From Aphelocoma coerulescens (taxonomy: Eukaryota; Chordata; Aves; Passeriformes; Corvidae): a stretch of 64,000 nucleotides of DNA. The translations under genes and the position numbers were made by a program. A model generated the notes under the pieces. That model had not been told where the DNA came from. It saw nothing but the letters and a program-made list of their open reading frames with translations, and made no database searches. The stretch lies in contig NC_091016.1 in assembly GCF_041296385.1 (NCBI RefSeq), forward strand, positions 17,087,497 through 17,151,496. The letters are read 5' to 3'. This document shows, in pieces, positions 20,216-33,157 of the stretch (its first letter is position 1; each line of letters begins with the position of its first letter).

Positions 20216-22461
20216 CTACTGTGCAGAGGGATGGATCTCTGCTGTCTCCTGGGCCAGGTGACGGTCCTGCAGCCAAGAATGCTCAAACAGGTCTTCCAAG
20301 GACGGCCTGTGCGCGAGGTCCATGGATAAACACCACCGGATGAGGTGCTGGCACTCTGGGGAGAGAAACGGGAAAACGCTGCTCAGCGGGACAAGGCTCC
20401 TGCCCCTGCTCTCCCAGATTCCACGGTGCCCAGGCCACACTAGGAGCGCTCGGAAGCTGCACCCCAACCTTCCCGTCGATCCTCCCTTTCGGACGAGAGC
20501 AGCCCAGAGGCACACGTGCCACCTCCTCCAGCTAACCCCAGCAGATCAGCCTCCTCCCTAGCTGCAAGAGCAGGACGCCTGCGTGCCACCTGCCCTCTGC
20601 CAACCACGTCCTTCCCCCCCTCCCCCCGTGCTGTGAAGGCGCATCCCCACCTTGAGACACCCGGGGCGGGAAGAAGAGCTGGCCCCGGATGATGTCCTCA
20701 TCCGTGTTGAAAGGAAGGTGCCCACAGACCAGCTCATAGAGCAGGATGCCCAGGGACCAGATGGTGGCTGGCTGGCCATGGTAGCAGCCAAAGAGGATCC
20801 ACTCCGGCGGGCTGTACTCCGGCGTGCCTACGGGACACGGGCGCAGCTCATCAGGCCCTGATGAGTGCTGCTCCCTCCCAGCCAGCTCCCATTCCACAAC
20901 AGGCAGCCCTCGCCCCGCCGGAAAGCAACTTGGCTGCAGCCGGCTGCAGAAGGATTTCCCCTCGCTCCCTCCCTCTTCCGCCTCTGCCAGCAAAGGGGGG
21001 AATCTCTGCTGCCCGGCTGGGCCCCGCCTTTGGGCTCACCTGACATTCGGGTGTAGAAGGTGTCCTGGAGGACCGTGCCGCACCCGAAGTCGATGAGCTT
21101 TGCCTCGCCGGTGGCCAGGTCGACGAGGACGTTCTCGGCCTTGATGTCGCGGTGCAGGACGCCGCGGCTGGTGCAGTGCCGCACGGCCTCCAGCACCTGG
21201 CGGAACAGCCCCCGCGCCACGGGCTCCGTCAGGAAGCCCCGCTCCTCCAGGAAGTACCAGAGGTCCTGACAGCGCTCCGGACGCTCCATGACCAGCGCGA
21301 AGCCGTCGGGCAGCTCGAACCAGTCCAGGAGCCGCACCACGCCGCGGAAGCCAGGGCGCGACACCATCCAGAGCAGCGCCAGCTCCAGGGGCACAAGGGC
21401 GCCGTTGTGCTGCGGGGGGGACCGCGATGCCGTCAGCGGGGCCGATGCTGCGCCGAGCCTTCGGCACCCCGGCCCGGCCCCACCGCCGCTCGCCATTGCC
21501 CGGCCCGGGACGCTCCGCGGCCCCCGCTCACTGCACGCTCGCTCCCCTCGCAGCGTCCCGGCTCCCACCCTCCCGGGCCTCGCCCTAGCCCCGCCCGCCA
21601 CGCCCCGCCGGCTTTCACTCACCAGCCGCGCCCACTCCGGGATGCGATCGCGGGACACTCGCTTGATGGCCACCTGCAAGTCAAGGCGAGCGGCGGGCTG
21701 AGCTCGTCGCCCGTCGCCCGTCGCCCGCCGCCCGCCGCCCCCCTCCGACCCGGCCCCACTCTTACCGGGGCGCCGTCGGCGAGCCGGGTCCCGGAGTAAA
21801 CGCTGCCGCAGCCGCCGCTCCCCAGCAGCGGGCCCTGCCGGTAGAGCTGCTCCAGGGGAGGCTTCTCCGCCCGTGCGGGCGGCACCGCGCTCTCGGCATT
21901 CTGCCCGGGGCCCCCGGGCGCTGCTGCTTCCCGAGCCGCCCCGGGGCCGGCGGCCGAGCTGACGAGCGGCGGAGTTCGGAGCGGGGAAGCTGCCGGCGAT
22001 GCTGCGGACGACGCTGCCGGGGACGGGGCGGGAGCCGGGCGGCAGCGGGGCGGCTCCGGGCGGAAGCGCCGGAGGGGCCTCGTTCGGGGCCGGGGCCGGG
22101 CCAGGGCCCGCGCCAGGCGGAGCCAAAAGAGCGTGCTGCTCCGCCAGCACCAGAGCGAGCGGCCCTTCCAGCGGCGCCGCTGCCAGTACGGAGAGAGCCC
22201 GGCGGAGGCGGCACCGCGGCGGGCCGGGCAGGGGCGGGCAGGGGGCGGCCCCGCCGAGGGGCGGCAGCGGGGCGGCTCCGGGCGGAGCCGCGGGAGGGGC
22301 CTCGGCCGGGGCCGGGCCAGGGCCCGCGCCAGGCGGAGCCAAAAGAGCGTGCTGCTCCGCCAGCACCAGAGCCGCTGCCAGGACGGAGAGAGCCCGGCGG
22401 AGGCGGCACCGCGGCGGGCACGGGGCGGCCCCGCAGAGGGGCGGCCCGCGGGACGCGGCAT
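20216..22461 (-). CDS. PIM1-like: PIM1-like serine/threonine kinase, copy 4
   Basis: Coding exons 21766-22461, 21623-21673, 21040-21409, 20651-20827 and 20216-20355. This copy is unique in combining Gly100 (codon GGC at 22162-22164) with Leu445. Gly100 is otherwise found only in copies 8 to 10, and Leu445 only in copies 1 to 5. Its leader minisatellite has three repeats (22577-22612), as in copies 8 and 10. The 5' end therefore resembles the right-hand copies and the 3' end the left-hand ones, as expected for a recombinant. The kinase motifs are intact. Confidence 0.9.
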
Positions 22462-22576
22462 GAGCCGCGCTGGGAGAGGCGGAGACAGGGACGGGACGGG
22501 AGTGAGTGGAGTGTGAGAGGGAGAAGGGGACGGAGAGCGAGCGGAAATCCGAGTGGAAAACCGATCGAGAGAGGCG

Positions 22577-22612
22577 CTGCTGCCGCTGCTGCTGCCGCTG
22601 CTGCTGCCGCTG
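22577..22612. repeat. 12-bp minisatellite in 5' leader, unit 4
   Basis: Three uninterrupted copies (36 bp); this alone explains the 6453-bp period of the unit. Confidence 0.95.
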
Positions 22613-23021
22613 AGCCGCCGGAGCGCGCGGCCGTTCCGTTCGTCCGTTCCCTGCGCGAGCCCACCGGAGGAGCCGGCGCGCGCCCCGCGGAAGGGAAGAA
22701 GCAAACAAAGAAATAAATGCCCGTGAAAGAAATAACCTAATAAATCAATACAGAAATAAAGAAAAGTGTGGGCTTGTAGCTTTCTTCTTCCTTGGGTGAG
22801 ATGAAGCATTTCACCGGGAAGAGTTCCCTGTCCTGATGGTTGTGCGAGAGTGGACAGGAGTGGAGCCTTTAATTTTCAGGTAGAAAAGATAAATCGTGTC
22901 AGTAATGTCATCTCTTTTCATCCTCTGTTGAGACAGTTGCAGGCTGCCAAAAGACAGAGTCTGCAATGTGGAACTTGGTCCCAAGCTTCTTTTTCTGCCA
23001 GAGGATGAGGAGGGGAAGTAT

Positions 23022-23577
23022 CCCAGAATCACGGAGTCACGGCATTGTTTGGCTTGGACGGGACCTGAAAGATCACGTCGTTGCAAGCCCCCCTGCTGTG
23101 GCTAGGGACCCCTGGCACTGGACCAAGGGCTTGTCTAGAGCTCCTTTCAGCCTGGCCTTGAACACTGCCAGGGGAGGGGGTAGCCACACCTTCTCCGGGC
23201 AACCTGTGCCACGAGAGTCATTTTTCTGAATACCTCATCTAAACCTACTCTCTTTCCGTTTGGATCCATTCTCCCTTGTCCTGTCCTTGCCTGCCCTTGT
23301 CCAAAGTCCCTCTCCAGCTTTCTTGTAGGTTGCCGTCAGGTCCTGGAAGGCCACGGTTCTGTCGAGCCTAAGCCTAAGTGTCTTTTGCCGGCTGAAGAAG
23401 CCCAGCTGTCTCAGCCTTTCCTTGCAGGAGAGGTGCTCCAGCGCTCGCTAAATCTCGGTGTCCCCCGTCCGCACGTGCTCCAGCCCGTCCGTGTCCTTGC
23501 CATCCGTGCTGGGGAGCCCGGCAGAGCCGGATGCAGCGCTGCAGGTGCAGTGTCACCGGCGTGGAGGAGACACGGCC
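23022..23577 (-). mobile_element. CR1 LINE 3' end fragment, unit 4
   Basis: Same insertion, upstream of kinase copy 4. Confidence 0.85.
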
Positions 23578-25224
23578 CTGCCAGCGGCTCCGGGAGCCAG
23601 CAGTTGGCGACTGGCCGCCCGCTTGCCAGAGACCCGGGGCCTTTGTGCCTCCCCTGCTCCCCGCGCCTTTCCCCGCCGCTCCCTCGCTCCCTCGCTCGCT
23701 CGCTCGGGGGAAATCCACCCTCTGCCACCCCGCCCCGCTGCCCCGGGGGCTCCCCGGCGCCATCTTGAGGGCCCCAGGCCTCGGCCTCACCAGGCTCACC
23801 CGAAGGCCGTGGGGACACAAGCACACGCACAGAAAGTGCCCTAGGGTTCCAAGGTCAAGCTTTTGCCTACGGCATCAGTTTGCTTTCAGACTGTGGACGA
23901 GATTATAAAATCACCAGGAGGAAAGAGCATGAAAAAGTTCTGCTTGGGCAGTACCTCAAGGCTTTGAGGGAGAGGGTTTGTGGTGCTTCCTCGCTCACAG
24001 GGAGCCGCAGGAAGTAAAACTAGAAATAAACTAGTAATAAACTAGTAAAAATAGTCATAACCCCGTATTAATTGGAAGGAAAACCTGAGGAATTGGCAGC
24101 TAGCCCCTCAGAAACATGAGGAGCAAAAGCCAGTCTTCTACCTGAGAGCTGCCTGGGCAGGGGCAATTCTTCCGATTGCATCAGCGTGGCCGTGGCTAGA
24201 AAGGGCAGCGAGGAGAGGAATTCAGCGTCTCCTGGCAGCCCCTGAAATCCCAGCTCTCACTTGCGTGCACCGGGGATTCTGCTTCAGACTCTGAACTTGC
24301 GCAGCCGCTCCTTGGGCGCTGTTTGCCCCCAGGCACAGCGGTGGGTGCTGCAGCAGCTGTCCCGCACACAGGGCTCTGGAGCCTCCCCGAGGCCGCCAAG
24401 GACTGGAGGAGGCCACGTGCCCGGGATCTGGTGCAGCACCGTGGGGCTGTGGGGGATGCTTTGGTCTCTTTGGGTGGAAGGTTGGGGAGCAGGGCAAATG
24501 GAATCAAGATGAGACAGGGATCAACCAGCGCCACGCCAGGCAGCCTTTTTTCCTACCGGGGCTCCTCTGAGTTTAGCGAGCTAATGAGGCCTGCGGAGCA
24601 AACGAGACCCGGGAGCGAGGAGGGAAGGGCTGGCTGGGAAGGAGTCAGATAAAGCCCTTGCAGGCATTTCTCTTTCCGAGGGGCTCCTGGGGAGACAAAG
24701 GAGACAAGAAGGATGTCCCATCTCGTGACACTCCCTTTTTTCCTTCAGGAGCTGTACCGCAGTCACTGCGTACAAGAGTTTCCATCGTGATCCCTTTGAT
24801 GCCAGGGAGCACAAAGAACTTGGAACCTTGCCGGAGTCCAGCCCTGCCTGCCTATCTTGGAGCAGAGGGGAAAGATGAAGAAGTATTTGGGCGGGGCTTG
24901 AGCCGAAATGGCATTTTGCCGCTTCTGATTTCCTCCCAGCTTTTGCAGCGGGGCGACCACTGCGTCCCTGCAAACCGCTCCCCTTTCCAAAGCACACGCG
25001 AGCCTGGCTGGCAGCTCCGGCTTCTCGAAGGGGCTGCTGCCGTTGGCAACAGGAGCTGTTGTTGAAATTTTCGCGTTGCTTAACACCCCCTGCCAAAGGC
25101 CACCGAGTGGCTGAGGAAGGACCCAAAAAGATTACCCTGGAGGAAGGGGACCAAAAGCTTGGAAAAGGATGAAAGAAAGGCTCCGATGACAACGACAAGA
25201 ACAAGATTTATTTTTGACAGCAAA

Positions 25225-26395
25225 TTAACACCCGCCGCCCTCCAGCCCTCCCAGATTCGCAGGCCGAGCGGTGCTGCTTCCGTGCCTGAGGTGCTGGCAC
25301 CCTGGGGAGAGAAACCAGAAAGCCGCGGTCAGCCGGACAGGGCTCCTGTCCCCCCTGTCCCAGCACGGCCTGTGCCCGGGCCAGGCTGCTGGCGGTGCCA
25401 ATTCTCCGTTTCTAGAGGAGAGCAGCATGGCAGGCCACGTTCCACCTCCTCCACTTAAACACGGCAGAGCAGTCTCCTCAGCAGCTGCAAGAGCGGGATG
25501 CTCGTGTGCCCGCTGCCGTCTGCCGGAAGCCCATCTGCCACCCGTTGCTGTGAAGCCGGGTACCCACCTCTGGAGACCTGCTGCCAGGAGAGGAGCCGAT
25601 CCCGCACGAGGTCCTCGTCCGTCTTGAAGGCGATGGCCCCGCAGACCGCGGCCCCCCGGGGTAGCGCCGGCACCGGACGCACTCCACACACAGGGTGCCA
25701 GCGCTTCCCCATGCGGTCCGGGCACCCGGTGCAACCTTCCTGGAAAAAGCAAAGAACGATTGCATGAAAGTCAATTCAAAACAAGACCTGGAAGCAAGAA
25801 AAAGCGTCAAAGGTTATCACCGTATCACGGGCCTGGGGAGGGTCTGAGCACTCCATGCAAGCATTAAGGCTCTCCATGGCTGGGGAAAAACCCCACCTTT
25901 CCCACGCGTAAGCCCACCCCTTCCTCAAGGGCCCGCAAAGCAGACCAGCAGGGGCACGCCTTCGGAACCCGCCCCCCTCTGCTGCCCCCCGTCCCTACGG
26001 ACGGATGCTTTTGCCAGGCTGGCTCCCCCCGCCCCAGCCCGGGCCAGGCTGGGTGGCAGAAGCTGTCAGCAAGGCCGGGCGCTGGCTCCCCCTGCACAGC
26101 ATCCGTGCCCTGTCCCGCCAAAAAGCAACTTGGCGGCCGGCGGAAAAATTAATATTCCCCGGCGCCGCCAAGCGGGGAAGCTCCGGCGCCTGGCCCGGCC
26201 GAGCCCTGCCACGCCTGGAACCACGAGCATCCCCCCACCCCTCCGCCGGCTGTGGACTCATCTTGATTCCGTCGGGGCGCAGAGCGTGTCCTCCAGGAAG
26301 GGGCCGCAACCAAAGCCAACCGGCTTTGCCCCGCCAGCGGCCAGCTCGAGGACGGTGTTGTCCGGCTCCAGGTCGTGCTCCAGAAGAACACCCCG
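25225..26395 (-). pseudogene. Truncated PIM1-like pseudogene downstream of copy 5
   Basis: Exon 3 at 26262-26395, exon 4 at 25568-25739 and exon 5 at 25225-25301. The splice acceptors of exons 4 and 5 are kept; the catalytic motifs in exon 3 are lost. No unit-specific change was seen. Confidence 0.85.
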
Positions 26396-26668
26396 GCGGT
26401 GCCTCGGCTTGCGGGGACATCACGATGCCATTGAGCTGCAGGGGGATGTTTCCCCTTTTCCAGTCCGTGGCAACTTCACTGCACTGCCACGACTTCTCCA
26501 ATAGGATGGGGAGCACTGAGCCGCTTCCTCCACAAGGCGCCGAGGACCAGCGGAAGCATCTCCTCGGCTGCGCTCTCTCCTCCGTGCCACGGCCGCAGGG
26601 AAACGCTCTGCCGTTTTCTTCGAGCGCCCCGAGACGCGTGCAGCTGGTGCTTGCTGGGCTCCTGGATC

Positions 26669-28914
26669 CTACTGTGCAGAGGGATGGATCTCTGCTGTCT
26701 CCTGGGCCAGGTGACGGTCCTGCAGCCAAGAATGCTCAAACAGGTCTTCCAAGGACGGCCTGTGCGCGAGGTCCATGGATAAACACCACCGGATGAGGTG
26801 CTGGCACTCTGGGGAGAGAAACGGGAAAACGCTGCTCAGCGGGACAAGGCTCCTGCCCCTGCTCTCCCAGATTCCACGGTGCCCAGGCCACACTAGGAGC
26901 GCTCGGAAGCTGCACCCCAACCTTCCCGTCGATCCTCCCTTTCGGACGAGAGCAGCCCAGAGGCACACGTGCCACCTCCTCCAGCTAACCCCAGCAGATC
27001 AGCCTCCTCCCTAGCTGCAAGAGCAGGACGCCTGCGTGCCACCTGCCCTCTGCCAACCACGTCCTTCCCCCCCTCCCCCCGTGCTGTGAAGGCGCATCCC
27101 CACCTTGAGACACCCGGGGCGGGAAGAAGAGCTGGCCCCGGATGATGTCCTCATCCGTGTTGAAAGGAAGGTGCCCACAGACCAGCTCATAGAGCAGGAT
27201 GCCCAGGGACCAGATGGTGGCTGGCTGGCCATGGTAGCAGCCAAAGAGGATCCACTCCGGCGGGCTGTACTCCGGCGTGCCTACGGGACACGGGCGCAGC
27301 TCATCAGGCCCTGATGAGTGCTGCTCCCTCCCAGCCAGCTCCCATTCCACAACAGGCAGCCCTCGCCCCGCCGGAAAGCAACTTGGCTGCAGCCGGCTGC
27401 AGAAGGATTTCCCCTCGCTCCCTCCCTCTTCCGCCTCTGCCAGCAAAGGGGGGAATCTCTGCTGCCCGGCTGGGCCCCGCCTTTGGGCTCACCTGACATT
27501 CGGGTGTAGAAGGTGTCCTGGAGGACCGTGCCGCACCCGAAGTCGATGAGCTTTGCCTCGCCGGTGGCCAGGTCGACGAGGACGTTCTCGGCCTTGATGT
27601 CGCGGTGCAGGACGCCGCGGCTGGTGCAGTGCCGCACGGCCTCCAGCACCTGGCGGAACAGCCCCCGCGCCACGGGCTCCGTCAGGAAGCCCCGCTCCTC
27701 CAGGAAGTACCAGAGGTCCTGACAGCGCTCCGGACGCTCCATGACCAGCGCGAAGCCGTCGGGCAGCTCGAACCAGTCCAGGAGCCGCACCACGCCGCGG
27801 AAGCCAGGGCGCGACACCATCCAGAGCAGCGCCAGCTCCAGGGGCACAAGGGCGCCGTTGTGCTGCGGGGGGGACCGCGATGCCGTCAGCGGGGCCGATG
27901 CTGCGCCGAGCCTTCGGCACCCCGGCCCGGCCCCACCGCCGCTCGCCATTGCCCGGCCCGGGACGCTCCGCGGCCCCCGCTCACTGCACGCTCGCTCCCC
28001 TCGCAGCGTCCCGGCTCCCACCCTCCCGGGCCTCGCCCTAGCCCCGCCCGCCACGCCCCGCCGGCTTTCACTCACCAGCCGCGCCCACTCCGGGATGCGA
28101 TCGCGGGACACTCGCTTGATGGCCACCTGCAAGTCAAGGCGAGCGGCGGGCTGAGCTCGTCGCCCGTCGCCCGTCGCCCGCCGCCCGCCGCCCCCCTCCG
28201 ACCCGGCCCCACTCTTACCGGGGCGCCGTCGGCGAGCCGGGTCCCGGAGTAAACGCTGCCGCAGCCGCCGCTCCCCAGCAGCGGGCCCTGCCGGTAGAGC
28301 TGCTCCAGGGGAGGCTTCTCCGCCCGTGCGGGCGGCACCGCGCTCTCGGCATTCTGCCCGGGGCCCCCGGGCGCTGCTGCTTCCCGAGCCGCCCCGGGGC
28401 CGGCGGCCGAGCTGACGAGCGGCGGAGTTCGGAGCGGGGAAGCTGCCGGCGATGCTGCGGACGACGCTGCCGGGGACGGGGCGGGAGCCGGGCGGCAGCG
28501 GGGCGGCTCCGGGCGGAAGCGCCGGAGGGGCCTCGTTCGGGGCCGGGGCCGGGCCAGGGCCCGCGCCAGGCGGAGCCAAAAGAGCGTGCTGCTCCGCCAG
28601 CACCAGAGCGAGCGGCACTTCCAGCGGCGCCGCTGCCAGTACGGAGAGAGCCCGGCGGAGGCGGCACCGCGGCGGGCCGGGCAGGGGCGGGCAGGGGGCG
28701 GCCCCGCCGAGGGGCGGCAGCGGGGCGGCTCCGGGCGGAGCCGCGGGAGGGGCCTCGGCCGGGGCCGGGCCAGGGCCCGCGCCAGGCGGAGCCAAAAGAG
28801 CGTGCTGCTCCGCCAGCACCAGAGCCGCTGCCAGGACGGAGAGAGCCCGGCGGAGGCGGCACCGCGGCGGGCACGGGGCGGCCCCGCAGAGGGGCGGCCC
28901 GCGGGACGCGGCAT
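26669..28914 (-). CDS. PIM1-like: PIM1-like serine/threonine kinase, copy 5
   Basis: Coding exons 28219-28914, 28076-28126, 27493-27862, 27104-27280 and 26669-26808. The protein is identical to copies 1 to 3 (Cys100, Leu445). The leader minisatellite is at its longest, six uninterrupted 12-bp repeats at 29030-29101, a state shared only with copy 6. It is the last copy, from left to right, that carries Leu445. Confidence 0.9.
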
Positions 28915-29029
28915 GAGCCGCGCTGGGAGAGGCGGAGACAGGGACGGGACGGGAGTGAGTGGAGTGTGAGAGGGAGAAGGGGACGGAGAGCGAGCGGAAA
29001 TCCGAGTGGAAAACCGATCGAGAGAGGCG

Positions 29030-29101
29030 CTGCTGCCGCTGCTGCTGCCGCTGCTGCTGCCGCTGCTGCTGCCGCTGCTGCTGCCGCTGCTGCTGCCGCT
29101 G
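29030..29101. repeat. 12-bp minisatellite in 5' leader, unit 5
   Basis: Six uninterrupted copies (72 bp), the longest allele together with unit 6. Confidence 0.95.
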
Positions 29102-29510
29102 AGCCGCCGGAGCGCGCGGCCGTTCCGTTCGTCCGTTCCCTGCGCGAGCCCACCGGAGGAGCCGGCGCGCGCCCCGCGGAAGGGAAGAAGCAAACAAAGA
29201 AATAAATGCCCGTGAAAGAAATAACCTAATAAATCAATACAGAAATAAAGAAAAGTGTGGGCTTGTAGCTTTCTTCTTCCTTGGGTGAGATGAAGCATTT
29301 CACCGGGAAGAGTTCCCTGTCCTGATGGTTGTGCGAGAGTGGACAGGAGTGGAGCCTTTAATTTTCAGGTAGAAAAGATAAATCGTGTCAGTAATGTCAT
29401 CTCTTTTCATCCTCTGTTGAGACAGTTGCAGGCTGCCAAAAGACAGAGTCTGCAATGTGGAACTTGGTCCCAAGCTTCTTTTTCTGCCAGAGGATGAGGA
29501 GGGGAAGTAT

Positions 29511-30066
29511 CCCAGAATCACGGAGTCACGGCATTGTTTGGCTTGGACGGGACCTGAAAGATCACGTCGTTGCAAGCCCCCCTGCTGTGGCTAGGGACCC
29601 CTGGCACTGGACCAAGGGCTTGTCTAGAGCTCCTTTCAGCCTGGCCTTGAACACTGCCAGGGGAGGGGGTAGCCACACCTTCTCCGGGCAACCTGTGCCA
29701 CGAGAGTCATTTTTCTGAATACCTCATCTAAACCTACTCTCTTTCCGTTTGGATCCATTCTCCCTTGTCCTGTCCTTGCCTGCCCTTGTCCAAAGTCCCT
29801 CTCCAGCTTTCTTGTAGGTTGCCGTCAGGTCCTGGAAGGCCACGGTTCTGTCGAGCCTAAGCCTAAGTGTCTTTTGCCGGCTGAAGAAGCCCAGCTGTCT
29901 CAGCCTTTCCTTGCAGGAGAGGTGCTCCAGCGCTCGCTAAATCTCGGTGTCCCCCGTCCGCACGTGCTCCAGCCCGTCCGTGTCCTTGCCATCCGTGCTG
30001 GGGAGCCCGGCAGAGCCGGATGCAGCGCTGCAGGTGCAGTGTCACCGGCGTGGAGGAGACACGGCC
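29511..30066 (-). mobile_element. CR1 LINE 3' end fragment, unit 5
   Basis: Same insertion, upstream of kinase copy 5. Confidence 0.85.
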
Positions 30067-31713
30067 CTGCCAGCGGCTCCGGGAGCCAGCAGTTGGCGAC
30101 TGGCCGCCCGCTTGCCAGAGACCCGGGGCCTTTGTGCCTCCCCTGCTCCCCGCGCCTTTCCCCGCCGCTCCCTCGCTCCCTCGCTCGCTCGCTCGGGGGA
30201 AATCCACCCTCTGCCACCCCGCCCCGCTGCCCCGGGGGCTCCCCGGCGCCATCTTGAGGGCCCCAGGCCTCGGCCTCACCAGGCTCACCCGAAGGCCGTG
30301 GGGACACAAGCACACGCACAGAAAGTGCCCTAGGGTTCCAAGGTCAAGCTTTTGCCTACGGCATCAGTTTGCTTTCAGACTGTGGACGAGATTATAAAAT
30401 CACCAGGAGGAAAGAGCATGAAAAAGTTCTGCTTGGGCAGTACCTCAAGGCTTTGAGGGAGAGGGTTTGTGGTGCTTCCTCGCTCACAGGGAGCCGCAGG
30501 AAGTAAAACTAGAAATAAACTAGTAATAAACTAGTAAAAATAGTCATAACCCCGTATTAATTGGAAGGAAAACCTGAGGAATTGGCAGCTAGCCCCTCAG
30601 AAACATGAGGAGCAAAAGCCAGTCTTCTACCTGAGAGCTGCCTGGGCAGGGGCAATTCTTCCGATTGCATCAGCGTGGCCGTGGCTAGAAAGGGCAGCGA
30701 GGAGAGGAATTCAGCGTCTCCTGGCAGCCCCTGAAATCCCAGCTCTCACTTGCGTGCACCGGGGATTCTGCTTCAGACTCTGAACTTGCGCAGCCGCTCC
30801 TTGGGCGCTGTTTGCCCCCAGGCACAGCGGTGGGTGCTGCAGCAGCTGTCCCGCACACAGGGCTCTGGAGCCTCCCCGAGGCCGCCAAGGACTGGAGGAG
30901 GCCACGTGCCCGGGATCTGGTGCAGCACCGTGGGGCTGTGGGGGATGCTTTGGTCTCTTTGGGTGGAAGGTTGGGGAGCAGGGCAAATGGAATCAAGATG
31001 AGACAGGGATCAACCAGCGCCACGCCAGGCAGCCTTTTTTCCTACCGGGGCTCCTCTGAGTTTAGCGAGCTAATGAGGCCTGCGGAGCAAACGAGACCCG
31101 GGAGCGAGGAGGGAAGGGCTGGCTGGGAAGGAGTCAGATAAAGCCCTTGCAGGCATTTCTCTTTCCGAGGGGCTCCTGGGGAGACAAAGGAGACAAGAAG
31201 GATGTCCCATCTCGTGACACTCCCTTTTTTCCTTCAGGAGCTGTACCGCAGTCACTGCGTACAAGAGTTTCCATCGTGATCCCTTTGATGCCAGGGAGCA
31301 CAAAGAACTTGGAACCTTGCCGGAGTCCAGCCCTGCCTGCCTATCTTGGAGCAGAGGGGAAAGATGAAGAAGTATTTGGGCGGGGCTTGAGCCGAAATGG
31401 CATTTTGCCGCTTCTGATTTCCTCCCAGCTTTTGCAGCGGGGCGACCACTGCGTCCCTGCAAACCGCTCCCCTTTCCAAAGCACACGCGAGCCTGGCTGG
31501 CAGCTCCGGCTTCTCGAAGGGGCTGCTGCCGTTGGCAACAGGAGCTGTTGTTGAAATTTTCGCGTTGCTTAACACCCCCTGCCAAAGGCCACCGAGTGGC
31601 TGAGGAAGGACCCAAAAAGATTACCCTGGAGGAAGGGGACCAAAAGCTTGGAAAAGGATGAAAGAAAGGCTCCGATGACAACGACAAGAACAAGATTTAT
31701 TTTTGACAGCAAA

Positions 31714-32884
31714 TTAACACCCGCCGCCCTCCAGCCCTCCCAGATTCGCAGGCCGAGCGGTGCTGCTTCCGTGCCTGAGGTGCTGGCACCCTGGGGAGAG
31801 AAACCAGAAAGCCGCGGTCAGCCGGACAGGGCTCCTGTCCCCCCTGTCCCAGCACGGCCTGTGCCCGGGCCAGGCTGCTGGCGGTGCCAATTCTCCGTTT
31901 CTAGAGGAGAGCAGCATGGCAGGCCACGTTCCACCTCCTCCACTTAAACACGGCAGAGCAGTCTCCTCAGCAGCTGCAAGAGCGGGATGCTCGTGTGCCC
32001 GCTGCCGTCTGCCGGAAGCCCATCTGCCACCCGTTGCTGTGAAGCCGGGTACCCACCTCTGGAGACCTGCTGCCAGGAGAGGAGCCGATCCCGCACGAGG
32101 TCCTCGTCCGTCTTGAAGGCGATGGCCCCGCAGACCGCGGCCCCCCGGGGTAGCGCCGGCACCGGACGCACTCCACACACAGGGTGCCAGCGCTTCCCCA
32201 TGCGGTCCGGGCACCCGGTGCAACCTTCCTGGAAAAAGCAAAGAACGATTGCATGAAAGTCAATTCAAAACAAGACCTGGAAGCAAGAAAAAGCGTCAAA
32301 GGTTATCACCGTATCACGGGCCTGGGGAGGGTCTGAGCACTCCATGCAAGCATTAAGGCTCTCCATGGCTGGGGAAAAACCCCACCTTTCCCACGCGTAA
32401 GCCCACCCCTTCCTCAAGGGCCCGCAAAGCAGACCAGCAGGGGCACGCCTTCGGAACCCGCCCCCCTCTGCTGCCCCCCGTCCCTACGGACGGATGCTTT
32501 TGCCAGGCTGGCTCCCCCCGCCCCAGCCCGGGCCAGGCTGGGTGGCAGAAGCTGTCAGCAAGGCCGGGCGCTGGCTCCCCCTGCACAGCATCCGTGCCCT
32601 GTCCCGCCAAAAAGCAACTTGGCGGCCGGCGGAAAAATTAATATTCCCCGGCGCCGCCAAGCGGGGAAGCTCCGGCGCCTGGCCCGGCCGAGCCCTGCCA
32701 CGCCTGGAACCACGAGCATCCCCCCACCCCTCCGCCGGCTGTGGACTCATCTTGATTCCGTCGGGGCGCAGAGCGTGTCCTCCAGGAAGGGGCCGCAACC
32801 AAAGCCAACCGGCTTTGCCCCGCCAGCGGCCAGCTCGAGGACGGTGTTGTCCGGCTCCAGGTCGTGCTCCAGAAGAACACCCCG
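31714..32884 (-). pseudogene. Truncated PIM1-like pseudogene downstream of copy 6
   Basis: Exon 3 at 32751-32884, exon 4 at 32057-32228 and exon 5 at 31714-31790. The disabling changes are the same as in the other units, so the decay predates amplification of the array. Confidence 0.85.
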
Positions 32885-33157
32885 GCGGTGCCTCGGCTTG
32901 CGGGGACATCACGATGCCATTGAGCTGCAGGGGGATGTTTCCCCTTTTCCAGTCCGTGGCAACTTCACTGCACTGCCACGACTTCTCCAATAGGATGGGG
33001 AGCACTGAGCCGCTTCCTCCACAAGGCGCCGAGGACCAGCGGAAGCATCTCCTCGGCTGCGCTCTCTCCTCCGTGCCACGGCCGCAGGGAAACGCTCTGC
33101 CGTTTTCTTCGAGCGCCCCGAGACGCGTGCAGCTGGTGCTTGCTGGGCTCCTGGATC